Shown: piece by piece, positions 35,920 through 44,609 of the stretch
Layout of the letters: each line of letters opens with the position of its first letter
Numbering within the stretch: the stretch's first letter is position 1
From: Bacteroidota bacterium
GTDB taxonomy: Bacteria > Bacteroidota > Ignavibacteria > Palsa-1295
Direction: 5' to 3'
Assembly: GCA_018266755.1 (NCBI GenBank)
Contig: JAFDZW010000001.1
Coordinates: forward strand, 21,635-85,634
Length of the DNA stretch: 64,000 bases
Translations under genes and position numbers: made by a program
The notes under the pieces: model-generated
What the model was told of the DNA's origin: nothing
The model's database searches: none
Seen by the model: the letters and a program-made list of their open reading frames with translations, nothing else

Positions 35920-36068
35920 GATTTTTGCCCTTTTATTTCGGACTGTTGAGAGAATTAGCCATGTGAGAGTCCGAGCCCAGATACAAACTGGAATGTCGAA
36001 GTAATAGTATAGTGGCGGAGCAATAGTGTTCGCCAGCAGCACATTAGGATTTGCAGTTTTTTTGATAC
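35920..36068 (+). ncRNA. Conserved structured 5' leader of fibre gene 7 (copy 2)
   Basis: It has the same ordered blocks as the leader of fibre gene 6: TTTTTGCCCTTTTA (35922-35935); a stem TTCGGACT (35937-35944) / AGTCCGAG (35968-35975) around GTTGAGAGA and TAGCCAT; GATACAAACTGGA; a hairpin GGCG/CGCC (near 36015-36034); GCAGCAC with a following GGAT; and a T7 run. Compared with copy 1, one stem pair changes from G-C to T-A and another from T-A to C-G, both on two strands at once; the outermost pair changes from T-A to T-G. Confidence 0.55.
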
Positions 36069-36083
36069 TCAGACATTCGAATT

Positions 36084-39000
36084 ATGAAACAGTCGATCGC
36101 ATTCCTGCTTTGCGCGTTGTTCGCAACGACGGCGCTTGCCCAGCAGCCTCATAACCTTCAGCTTGATGACGGTTTGGGGCATTTCTCCCTAATCCAGGGA
36201 TCCTTCACTGGTGGAACATATACGCTACCTCCTGGCGGCGGCATGATCCTCACGGCTCCGCAACCCGGGACGGCCTCGCTTGCGTGGCTTACCCACGGCA
36301 ACTTGTTGCTTGACAGCGACTGGACCAACAATATCCTCGGCAATCTGGATAACTATCCGTTGCGCATCGTTACGAATGCGATGACGCGTATCTATGTCGC
36401 GGCTGATGGAACGACCAATATCAATGACAGTGCCTACGCTGTTACGCATATCGGTAACGGTTCGGCAAATCCGCAGCTCGTTATTCAGGGTTCGCCCGAC
36501 GCAATTTCTGGCGACTCGTACCCGAGTTCGAAATGGGATCTCGACGTGCAAGGCGATGCAGCCGTGTCCGGGATCGCGCGTTTCGGGCAGTCCGGCGCCA
36601 GCATCTGGATCGACGGATCGAGCTTCCCGAATAATTCGATCGTTTCGGATTTCAACCTTGCGCTCGAATCGTATCCGAGTTTCTCGGTGCTGATCAACGA
36701 TGCGAACGGCAACAATACGAATATCAACTCATCGGTATCGGCAACGACGACGATCGGCACGAATTCCAACGGTTCGACGATCAACCTCAATGCCCCGACG
36801 ATCTCGGCGCCGAATATTCCCTCGAGCGTGACGGCCACAAATGTGCTCGTGCTCAATAGCGGCAATATCGAGCAATCGTCACTGTCGTTCGTCACCGGCT
36901 CCGGCACCGTGAATACGATTCCGAAGTGGACGCCAAGCACGAATACGCTCGGCGATTCGAAGCTGACAGACGATGGCACGACCTTGAATTACAACAGCGG
37001 CTCGTTCACGGCTGCGGCGACTGGTATTACGATGACAGCCGATGATCCGGGTGCGGGCGTCGGAGACGCCGGGCAGATCGTGGTTCGCGGCTCGACCGAT
37101 AATAACCAGCAGCTGAAGATCGGCTACAATACGAGTGGTGACTATGCGACGATCATGTCCATCCGCCAGGGGTTCGGCGGTCGCGCACTGTATATCAATC
37201 CGCTCGCCGGAAATGTTGGAATCGGATATACCGGCGGCACGTCTCTGACCGCTGCCCTCAACGTCAATGGTACCGTCAAGATCGCTTCGCTTCCGGCAAG
37301 CGCATCGAGCACGGTCGTGACCTCGAATAGCGGTACACTCGAATCCCGGCCCATTGGCGAAATCGCCGTTACAGGTACCGGCACGCAGAACTTCATTACA
37401 AAGTGGAATAACGCAGGCGGTACGACCATCGGCAATTCGTTGCTCTCCGACGACGGTACAACTTTGAACTACAACACCGGCATGTTTACGGTCGCATCCG
37501 CAACCGGCAACACAGTGACCGGCGGTTCGCTCACAGTTGGTAACTTGACGACCAACGGCGTCGTGCACGCAACTGGCGGCACGGGCCTTTTGGCTTCGAG
37601 CCTGATTGTCAATGCAGACGTCGATCCGGCGGCTGCGATCGCCTACTCGAAGTTGAACCTCGCATCGAGCATTGTCAACGGCGACCTCGCCGGTGGCGTG
37701 TATGGCGCGATCACGGGTATCGGCACGCAGAGCCAGGCGCTGAACATGAACTCGCACCTGATCAACAACGTGACCGACCCGGCTTCTGCACAGGATGCGG
37801 CCACGAAGAACTACGTTGATAATTCGATCACGAACGCCGTCACTGCCGGAACAATTGGGCAGCTTGCGATCTATACAGGCACCAACTCGATCGGTAGCAC
37901 GAATCTCAGCGGCGATGTGACGACCAGCAACAGCGCGGTCACCACGATCGCGACCGGTGCAGTCACGAGCGGTAAGATTCTTGATGGTACGATCGATAAT
38001 GTCGATGTCAGTGCTACGGCAGCGATCGCCTACTCGAAGTTGAACCTCGCATCGAGCATTGTCAACGGCGACCTCGCCGGTGGCGTGTATGGCGCGATCA
38101 CGGGTATCGGCACGCAGGGCCAGGCACTCGACATGAACTCGCACCTGATCAATAACGTGACCGACCCGGCTTCCGCCCAGGATGCTGCCACGAAGAACTA
38201 CGTCGATAACACCATCACCTCGACGGCATGGGTACACACCGGCAACTCAGGGTTGACCGATAACACGAATAACTTCCTGGGTACGTCAGATGATGTTCAG
38301 TTGCGTATCGTCACCAACGGTACGACACAAATGATCGTAGATAATTCGGTCAATCCGCATACACTTGACATGGTGGCAGGCGGTACGGTGACAAACGTTG
38401 GACACATCAACGCTGGGGGCGGTACGATCAACTTGGACGATAATACGGATCTGAACAACCACGACCTCAGCAATCTCGGCTATGTGACGATCAATACGGG
38501 CGGTGGGGCAACCATCAAGTCGGCTACCGGAACAGACGGTGTGTCGATCAACGACTTCGTGGATATGAATAACCATCGGATCGTTAACGTCGTCGATCCG
38601 ACATCCGCTCAGGATGCTGCGACGAAGAACTACGTGGACAACTCGATCACAACTGGCATCAACGGCGCAGTCAACGGGACGACGGGCCAGCTCGCAGTCT
38701 TCACCGGAACGCATGCAGTCGGTAATGGCGATCTCAGCGGTGATGTGACTACCGCCGGAACAACTGCGACAACGATCGCGAACGGCGCGGTGACGAGCGC
38801 GAAGATTGCAGACGGTACGATTGATAACGTCGATATTAGTAACACGGCAGCAATTGCCTACTCGAAGTTGAATCTCGCTTCGAGCATCGTCAACGGCGAC
38901 CTCGCCGGTGGCGTGTACGGCGCGATCACGGGCCTCGGCACACAGAGCCAGGCGCTCGACATGGGTACCACCAATAAGATCGTCAACTTGGCCGATCCGA

Positions 39001-41165
39001 CATTGGCCCAGGATGCTGCGACTAAGAACTATGTCGATAACTCGATCACGACGGGCGTCAACGCTGCAGTTACCGGCACGACCGGTCAGCTTGCGGTCTT
39101 CACCGGAACGCATGCAGTCGGCAACGGTAACCTTACCGGGGATGTGACGACCAGCGGTACGACGGCGACGACGATTGCGAACAATGCGGTGACTACCGCC
39201 AAGATCGCAAACTCGAACGTCACGTACGCAAAGTTGCAGAACGAGTCGCCACTGACGATTCTCGGCAATGCTTCCGGTAGTGCCGCAGCACCGTCAGAAA
39301 TCACGCTCGGCACCGGACTGACCTTCCCGACCACGTCGTCGATCGCGTTGGCAAATACGACGGTCTCGGCAGGTACATACGGCAACGCGACGACTGTCCC
39401 GACGATCACCGTCGATGCACAAGGCCGTTTGACATCCGTGGTTAGTACGACGATCTCCGGCGTTACGCCGGGCGGCGCGGCAGGCGGCGATCTCACCGGA
39501 ACGTATCCGAATCCAACTATTGCGAACTCGGCCGTTACGAGCGCAAAAATCTTGGACGGTACTATTGTTGATGCCGACGTTAGCCCCACAGCGGCGATTG
39601 CCTACTCGAAGTTGAATCTGACGGGTAGCATCGTCAATGCGGATGTATCGGCTATTGCCGGGATCGTGTACTCGAAGCTAAACCTCGCAAGCAGCATCGT
39701 CAACACGGACATTGCACCTGCTGCTGCGATCGCATACTCGAAGTTGAACCTGACAAACAGCATCGCCACTGCCGACCTCACCAATAGCTCGGTTACCTAC
39801 GCGAAGATCCAGAACGAAACCAATGGAACGTTGCTGGGTAATAACTCTGGCGCTGCAGCGGCTCCGTCAGAGCTCACGCTGGGTGGCGGGCTTACGTTCG
39901 CATCGGCTTCGTCGATCGACCTGTCAAATACTACCGTGTCCGCGGGTTCCTATGGTGACGCGACACATGTAGGTGCGTTCACCGTTGACGCTCAGGGCCG
40001 CTTGACGGCAGCCTCCAGTGTCCTGATCTCGGGTACCACACCTGGTGGTGCAGCTGGCGGCGATCTCACCGGAACGTATCCGAATCCGACAATTGCGAAT
40101 GGTGCAGTGACGAGTGCGAAGATTGCAGACGGTACGATCGATAATGTCGATATTAGCAACACGGCAGCGATTGCCTACTCGAAGTTGAATCTCGCTTCGA
40201 GCATCGTCAACGGCGACCTCGCCGGCGGTGTCTATGGTGCGATCACGGGCCTCGGCACGCAGAGCCAGGCACTGGATATGGGTACCACGAACAAGATCAT
40301 CAACTTGGCCGATCCCACGTTGGCCCAGGATGCTGCCACAAAGAACTATGTTGATAACGCCGTGACAAATGGCGCCCTTGGCGGTGATCTGAGTGGTACG
40401 GTTGGTAATGCAACGGTTGCAAAGATCAACGGCGCAACGCTCGGTACGACGACGGCAACGGATGGTAATATCCTTGTCGCCGATGCCACAAACCTGTGGC
40501 AGTCCGTTCCGATGTCGGGTGATGTTACAATCGTGAATACCGGAGCCACGACGATCGGAACGGGTGCTGTGACTACCACAAAGATCGCCGATGCAAACGT
40601 TACCTACGCAAAGATCCAGAACGTAGCGGATGCAAGGCTGCTGGGTAATAACTCGGGTGCTGCTGCGGCTCCGTCCGAGATCTCGCTCGGTACCAGCCTC
40701 GCATTCACCGGCTCGACGCTGAACACGATCCAGGACATCCGCACGACGGCTACGCCGACGTTTAGCAGTGTCACCGCGACGAACAATGTGAATGCAAGTT
40801 CGGGCTCGTTGCAGACCGCCGGGACGACCCGTATCAATAACTCTGGTACGGCGACACTGACGGGTATCGCGGGTAGCTTTGTTACAAAGACTGCAAACTA
40901 CACCGCAACCGCGACAGACCGTTTCGTGCTCGCCGATGCTGGTACTGCAGCAGCAGCGCTCACGATTACGTTGCCCGCAGCAACCAATGCCGGACTGATG
41001 ATCACGGTCATTGCAAAGGGTACGACCGGTGCGAACACTGTTAGTGTCGTTGCGGCCGGAACCGATGTCATTGTTGGCGCAATCCCGGCCTTCAATGGAA
41101 TTGACGGAGCAGTATCGCTGGTGGCGGATGGATCTGGTACATGGTACGTCTACTCACATGAGTAA
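36084..41165 (+). CDS. Tail-fibre-like secreted repeat protein, fibre 7 (1693 aa)
   Basis: A giant exported fibre protein. Signal peptide MKQSIAFLLCALFATTALA, then Q. The cap is NLQLDDGLGHFSLIQG with YTLPPGGGMILTAPQPG. Residues about 115-180 (AVTHIGNGSANPQLVIQG) match a segment of fibre 1. NTIPKWTPSTNTLGDSKL and NFITKWNNAGG follow, a pattern seen in Bacteroidota tail-fibre proteins. The shaft has four copies of LNLASSIVNGDLAGGVYGAI with DAATKNYVD (a well-known tail-fibre motif), three copies of a PSExxLGxxLxF unit and several AGGDLTGTYPNPTIA linkers. The head (SFVTKTANYTATATDRF to GTWYVYSHE) is the type found in fibre 1. Own promoter, leader and terminator; no T9SS domain. Confidence 0.75.
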   Translation: MKQSIAFLLCALFATTALAQQPHNLQLDDGLGHFSLIQGSFTGGTYTLPPGGGMILTAPQPGTASLAWLTHGNLLLDSDWTNNILGNLDNYPLRIVTNAMTRIYVAADGTTNINDSAYAVTHIGNGSANPQLVIQGSPDAISGDSYPSSKWDLDVQGDAAVSGIARFGQSGASIWIDGSSFPNNSIVSDFNLALESYPSFSVLINDANGNNTNINSSVSATTTIGTNSNGSTINLNAPTISAPNIPSSVTATNVLVLNSGNIEQSSLSFVTGSGTVNTIPKWTPSTNTLGDSKLTDDGTTLNYNSGSFTAAATGITMTADDPGAGVGDAGQIVVRGSTDNNQQLKIGYNTSGDYATIMSIRQGFGGRALYINPLAGNVGIGYTGGTSLTAALNVNGTVKIASLPASASSTVVTSNSGTLESRPIGEIAVTGTGTQNFITKWNNAGGTTIGNSLLSDDGTTLNYNTGMFTVASATGNTVTGGSLTVGNLTTNGVVHATGGTGLLASSLIVNADVDPAAAIAYSKLNLASSIVNGDLAGGVYGAITGIGTQSQALNMNSHLINNVTDPASAQDAATKNYVDNSITNAVTAGTIGQLAIYTGTNSIGSTNLSGDVTTSNSAVTTIATGAVTSGKILDGTIDNVDVSATAAIAYSKLNLASSIVNGDLAGGVYGAITGIGTQGQALDMNSHLINNVTDPASAQDAATKNYVDNTITSTAWVHTGNSGLTDNTNNFLGTSDDVQLRIVTNGTTQMIVDNSVNPHTLDMVAGGTVTNVGHINAGGGTINLDDNTDLNNHDLSNLGYVTINTGGGATIKSATGTDGVSINDFVDMNNHRIVNVVDPTSAQDAATKNYVDNSITTGINGAVNGTTGQLAVFTGTHAVGNGDLSGDVTTAGTTATTIANGAVTSAKIADGTIDNVDISNTAAIAYSKLNLASSIVNGDLAGGVYGAITGLGTQSQALDMGTTNKIVNLADPTLAQDAATKNYVDNSITTGVNAAVTGTTGQLAVFTGTHAVGNGNLTGDVTTSGTTATTIANNAVTTAKIANSNVTYAKLQNESPLTILGNASGSAAAPSEITLGTGLTFPTTSSIALANTTVSAGTYGNATTVPTITVDAQGRLTSVVSTTISGVTPGGAAGGDLTGTYPNPTIANSAVTSAKILDGTIVDADVSPTAAIAYSKLNLTGSIVNADVSAIAGIVYSKLNLASSIVNTDIAPAAAIAYSKLNLTNSIATADLTNSSVTYAKIQNETNGTLLGNNSGAAAAPSELTLGGGLTFASASSIDLSNTTVSAGSYGDATHVGAFTVDAQGRLTAASSVLISGTTPGGAAGGDLTGTYPNPTIANGAVTSAKIADGTIDNVDISNTAAIAYSKLNLASSIVNGDLAGGVYGAITGLGTQSQALDMGTTNKIINLADPTLAQDAATKNYVDNAVTNGALGGDLSGTVGNATVAKINGATLGTTTATDGNILVADATNLWQSVPMSGDVTIVNTGATTIGTGAVTTTKIADANVTYAKIQNVADARLLGNNSGAAAAPSEISLGTSLAFTGSTLNTIQDIRTTATPTFSSVTATNNVNASSGSLQTAGTTRINNSGTATLTGIAGSFVTKTANYTATATDRFVLADAGTAAAALTITLPAATNAGLMITVIAKGTTGANTVSVVAAGTDVIVGAIPAFNGIDGAVSLVADGSGTWYVYSHE
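37635..40365 (+). repeat. Four near-identical repeat units inside fibre gene 7
   Basis: Units of about 190 bases at roughly 37635-37830, 38025-38215, 38855-39045 and 40170-40365 encode AIAYSKLNLASSIVNGDLAG, then VYGAITGxGTQxQALxM and DPxxAQDAATKNYVDN. Copies 1 and 2 share long exact DNA stretches; copies 3 and 4 are closest to each other. Recombination could add or delete whole shaft units. Confidence 0.78.
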
Positions 41166-41196
41166 GCACTAGCGACTGGCTAATTAGTCATGATAG

Positions 41197-41225
41197 AAAG
41201 CGGGCCCTTGTGGCCCGCTTTTGTT
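41197..41225. terminator. Terminator after fibre gene 7
   Basis: AAAGCGGGCC (41197-41206) / GGCCCGCTTT (41212-41221) with a 5-base loop, followed by TTGTTTT. Confidence 0.85.
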
Positions 41226-41390
41226 TTCTGGGAGAACTGTTGTATATTGATTTACCCCATGACAGGCACCACTTGTAAGTCAGAATGACGAGGTCAGAAA
41301 TCAGCATCGAATGGTCGCACAGAAATTCAGGGCACAAGTTCTCCGTCCCAGGACTGATCGACCAGCGTGCGTTCAGGTCAGTGGGAGAAC
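41220..41390 (+). promoter_or_regulatory. Orphan promoter and structured region after the fibre array
   Basis: TTTG (41220-41223), 19 bases, TATATTGA (41243-41250) resembles the fibre promoters, but no plus-strand gene follows. Downstream, GTTCTCC (41338-41344) / GGAGAAC (41384-41390) encloses ACTGA (41353-41357) / TCAGT (41378-41382). This could be a small RNA, the leader of a lost fibre gene, or chance. Confidence 0.3.
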
Positions 41391-41449
41391 GTGCGATTGT
41401 GTAAAATTAGAACGTTAAAATACAAGGAGTTACGTAGTGCCCGAGGAGG

Positions 41450-42511
41450 TCAGTTGCGGGGCTTTTTCGGTAGCGTGACCGAGAAGCTGGAGCCTTCGCC
41501 GCGAGTGCTTTTGACCGAGATCGTGCCGTGGTGGGCCTCAACAATATGTTTGCAGATGGCGAGTCCGAGCCCGGTTCCGCCGGGCGACATTCTGGAGCGG
41601 TCCTTGTCGACACGGTAGAAGCGCTCGAAGAGTCTGGGCAGATGTTCGGCCGCAATGCCGATGCCGGTGTCGTGGACGACGATCGTGACCTGGTTTTCCC
41701 CTGGCTGCTTGTCGTAGAGCTCGACTTTGACTGCTCCCCCTTGTTCGGTGTATTTGATCGCATTATCGATCAGATTCACCATGACTTGTTTGAGGCGGTC
41801 TTTGTCGCCGAAGACTTCGACTTCGTGGTGGGGCAGAACGTTGCCGGTAAAGTAGAGCTCGATCTGTTTTTGTGCAGCGATGGCGCTCATTTCGTGGACC
41901 AGATCGCGAAGGAACGGCTGGATGTCAAAGAGCCGAAAGCTCATGCGCATCTCGCCGGACTCGATGCGGCTAATGTCGATCAAGTCATTGAGCAGGGCAT
42001 TGAGACGTTCCGACTGACCATGAGCTCGTTGCAGAAAGTCGCGATTGACGTTCGGGTCGTCCACCGCTCCGTCGAGCAATGTCTCGAGAAAGCCCTGAAC
42101 GGCGAAGATCGGAGTACGTAGTTCGTGGCTGACATTCGCAAGGAATTCGCTCCGGACTCGTTCGAGCTTCTGCATGGCTGCGTAATCGAGTGCCTGCTTT
42201 TCGGCGATGGCGTTAATGGCGGTGGCCAGCGAACGCAGCTCATCGGGGACTTCGGTCGGGCCGAAGTTCGAGACTTCGAGGCGCCCTTTGGCAACTTCCG
42301 CAGCCTGCGGCGCAAGGTCGGCGATCGGCCGGACGAGTCTTGCACTGTGCAGCCAAAAGAAAATGATCGAGAGCGCACATGCCGTTACGGCCGTCCAGAG
42401 GAAGCTCGGTTGCAACTCGCCGAGTGTTGCGAGTACTGCTGTAGCGACCGCAAACGCGGCGACAACGAACAGGATCGGGATAAGAAATGCGCGGTTACGT
42501 AGTGACGACAC
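41450..42511 (-). CDS. Sensor histidine kinase, PhoR-like
   Basis: A 353 aa inner-membrane kinase. Two membrane helices (about 9-29 and 37-54) bracket only a few residues, so there is almost no periplasmic sensor. A HAMP-like linker (58-112) leads to the HisKA H-box ANVSHELRTP (His129, autophosphorylation site) and the HATPase domain with MVNLIDNAIKYTE (Asn250) and GGTGLGLAIC (about 318-328). No PAS domain is visible, unlike full PhoR. It lies 78 bases downstream of the response-regulator gene on the same strand and is its likely partner. The signal sensed cannot be read from sequence. Confidence 0.9.
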   Translation of the reverse strand: MSSLRNRAFLIPILFVVAAFAVATAVLATLGELQPSFLWTAVTACALSIIFFWLHSARLVRPIADLAPQAAEVAKGRLEVSNFGPTEVPDELRSLATAINAIAEKQALDYAAMQKLERVRSEFLANVSHELRTPIFAVQGFLETLLDGAVDDPNVNRDFLQRAHGQSERLNALLNDLIDISRIESGEMRMSFRLFDIQPFLRDLVHEMSAIAAQKQIELYFTGNVLPHHEVEVFGDKDRLKQVMVNLIDNAIKYTEQGGAVKVELYDKQPGENQVTIVVHDTGIGIAAEHLPRLFERFYRVDKDRSRMSPGGTGLGLAICKHIVEAHHGTISVKSTRGEGSSFSVTLPKKPRN

Positions 42512-42589
42512 GTGCAGCGAGTCGGTGATCAGGAAGGATAACGGTTCTCAGGGGCTATGAGTTTAGCCTCTACGCCGTTTGCACATCCG

Positions 42590-43288
42590 TTAGTTTGCGA
42601 ACCGGTATCCGACGCCTTTGACCGTCTCGATCCGGTCGCCAAGTGTTCCGAGCTTCTCGCGGACTTTGAAGACATGAACGTCAACGGTTCGCTCGACGAC
42701 ATACGCACCTTCGCCCCAGATTTTGTTCAAGAGGGCATCGCGTGAAAACACGCGACCAGGATGCGTTGCAAGATAGAAAAGGAGTTCGAATTCCTTGCGA
42801 GGGAAGAAGACTTCTTTACCGCCGATCTTGACGCGATAGCTTGTGCGATCGATCTCAAGATCCTCGATTCGCACAATATCATCGACCGCATCTTCCGGCA
42901 GTTTCGGCGTACGTTCGTTCGTGCGCCGGAGCATCGACTTGACTCTGGCGACAAGGACGCGGGGTGAAACCGGTTTCTGGATATAGTCATCGGCTCCGAG
43001 TTCGAGACCGACGATCTGATCGACCTCTGCGCTTCGTGCGGTTAGGAAGATCACCGGAAGGGTTTTCCATTGATCGTTCGCTCGGATCCGCTTGCAGACT
43101 TCGAGACCGTCGAGGCCGGGCATCATGATATCGAGAATGACGAGGCTGACCGTATGCTGAGCGAGCTGGGTCAAGGCCTCGTTGCCATCGGCGGCGGTCA
43201 AGATCCCGAATCCTTCTTTCGAGAGATTATAGGCGAGGAGGTCACGGATGTCTTTTTCATCATCGACGATCAGTACCGTCTTGGACAT
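42590..43288 (-). CDS. OmpR/PhoB-family response regulator
   Basis: A 232 aa two-domain transcription regulator. The receiver holds VLIVDDE (acidic pair at 9-10), phospho-acceptor Asp53 in VILDIMMPG, the Thr of FLTAR and the Lys of YIQKPV. The C-terminal winged helix ends with RTVDVHVFKVREKLGTLGDR and VKGVGYRF, typical of PhoB. Start ATG 43286-43288 (MSKTVLIVDDE) is preferred; an ATG at 43306 adds six residues. It is first in an operon with the kinase. The long KPVSPRVLVARV loop and the PhoB-like tail fit phosphate or envelope-stress control, but the target genes are unknown. Confidence 0.92.
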   Translation of the reverse strand: MSKTVLIVDDEKDIRDLLAYNLSKEGFGILTAADGNEALTQLAQHTVSLVILDIMMPGLDGLEVCKRIRANDQWKTLPVIFLTARSAEVDQIVGLELGADDYIQKPVSPRVLVARVKSMLRRTNERTPKLPEDAVDDIVRIEDLEIDRTSYRVKIGGKEVFFPRKEFELLFYLATHPGRVFSRDALLNKIWGEGAYVVERTVDVHVFKVREKLGTLGDRIETVKGVGYRFAN

Positions 43289-43501
43289 AGGCGTAGTTTG
43301 TTGCATATTGTGCGTCCTATGTAGCCTAACACTTGGGCAACGAAAAAGTGCTCATAGCATGCTGAAAACAGCGATTCTTATCCGATACTTAATTGTCAGG
43401 TAATGGAAAATTAACATTAGGCGATGATTGGCGACTCTGCGAACGCATGCCGAAATTCGGGGTGAACCCTGACGCAAATACGTTGTTTCCATATTCTTAC
43501 T

Positions 43502-44560
43502 ATGGCAGACCAACAAGGGCAGCAACCGGCCTGGATGAACTTTAAGCCTCTCCATAAGGAGGAGCTTTCTGTTCGCTACTTCTATCAGAAGATGAAAGAT
43601 CGGTTCAAGCTCACGCTTGTGGCCGGTGAGTCCGGGCTCGATACCAAACGTATCACCGATAAGAATCTGCACCGACCTGGACTCGCGCTGGCAGGATACG
43701 TCGGCCTCTTTACCTTCCACCGCCTGCAGATCTTCGGGAACACCGAGCTGTATTATCTCGAATCGCTTCTCAAAGAAGATCGCATCAAGGCGTTTAGCAC
43801 GATCGCGTCGTTCGATATTCCGTGCATCGTGATTACCAACGGGAATAAGCTCTCGCCCGAAATGCTTGCCATTTGTGACGAGCATGCGATCCCGACCTTT
43901 ACGACGCCGATCGAGACGACAAAAGCGATTTACCTCATTAGCGATTTCCTCGACGATCAGTTCAACCTCCATACCACGATCCATGGCTCGTTCATCGATG
44001 TGTATGGCGTGGGTATTCTCTTTGTCGGAAAAAGCGGCGTCGGAAAAAGCGAAGTAACGCTTGATCTCGTCGAGCGCGGTCACCGCCTCGTTGCCGACGA
44101 CGTTGTGGTGGTGACGCAGAAGGGTGAGGGGATTCTGATGGGTTCCGGGACGGACTTCGGCGAGCATTTCATGGAGATACGCGGACTCGGTATCATCAAT
44201 GTCCGGGAAATGTTCGGTATTCGCGCCATCCGATTTCAAAAGCGTGTTGAAGTGATCGTCGAACTGGAGGTATGGGATGCGACAGCGACCTACACTCGCA
44301 CCGGACTCGACGAGTCGACCATCCATGTGCTTGGTGTCGAAGTCGAGCGGGTGAAGCTGCCGATCATTCCCGGGAAGAATATTACCGTAATCTCGGAAGT
44401 CATCGCACTCAATTACTTACTGAAGCACTACGGCTACGATGCAAGTGCGGCATTTGCCCGGAAGCTCGATGAAAAACTAACTCGGGTAAAAACAGGGAAA
44501 GGCGACTCGACAACGAGCGGCGAGCGGGTGATCGCCTATTTCGAACATGATTTTGAATAG
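43502..44560 (+). CDS. hprK: HPr kinase/phosphorylase
   Basis: A 352 aa bifunctional enzyme that phosphorylates, and dephosphorylates, a serine of HPr. The C-terminal catalytic domain has the Walker A motif GKSGVGKS (176-183) and the HprK signature EIRGLGIINV starting at about 225, plus LVADDVV. The N-terminal domain (about 20-150) is the usual MurF-like HprK module. No ptsH or ptsI is nearby; in this phylum hprK often occurs without a sugar PTS, so the target may be an HPr-like protein or another substrate. The C-terminal 25 residues after the KLDEKLTRVK helix are an extension of moderate length. Confidence 0.93.
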   Translation: MADQQGQQPAWMNFKPLHKEELSVRYFYQKMKDRFKLTLVAGESGLDTKRITDKNLHRPGLALAGYVGLFTFHRLQIFGNTELYYLESLLKEDRIKAFSTIASFDIPCIVITNGNKLSPEMLAICDEHAIPTFTTPIETTKAIYLISDFLDDQFNLHTTIHGSFIDVYGVGILFVGKSGVGKSEVTLDLVERGHRLVADDVVVVTQKGEGILMGSGTDFGEHFMEIRGLGIINVREMFGIRAIRFQKRVEVIVELEVWDATATYTRTGLDESTIHVLGVEVERVKLPIIPGKNITVISEVIALNYLLKHYGYDASAAFARKLDEKLTRVKTGKGDSTTSGERVIAYFEHDFE

Positions 44561-44609
44561 AGTAACCCGATACTCTAACCCTGCATATTTTTCTTATATT
44601 CTGTTTGAC

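Noticed and set aside
33551..40365. CRISPR-like or VNTR array
   Set aside because: The repeats are coding, of about 190-305 bases, in frame, and lack the short-repeat/unique-spacer pattern.
19902..41165. Prophage or phage-tail cluster
   Set aside because: All seven proteins have signal peptides and individual promoters or terminators, and no capsid, baseplate, integrase, terminase or lysis gene is seen.
19902..41165. Diversity-generating retroelement target
   Set aside because: No reverse transcriptase or template-repeat was seen in the window, and variable ends do not show adenine-specific changes.
41367..41618. Plus-strand 83-codon frame after the array
   Set aside because: It overlaps the 3' end of the histidine kinase gene on the other strand and its protein is not recognisable.
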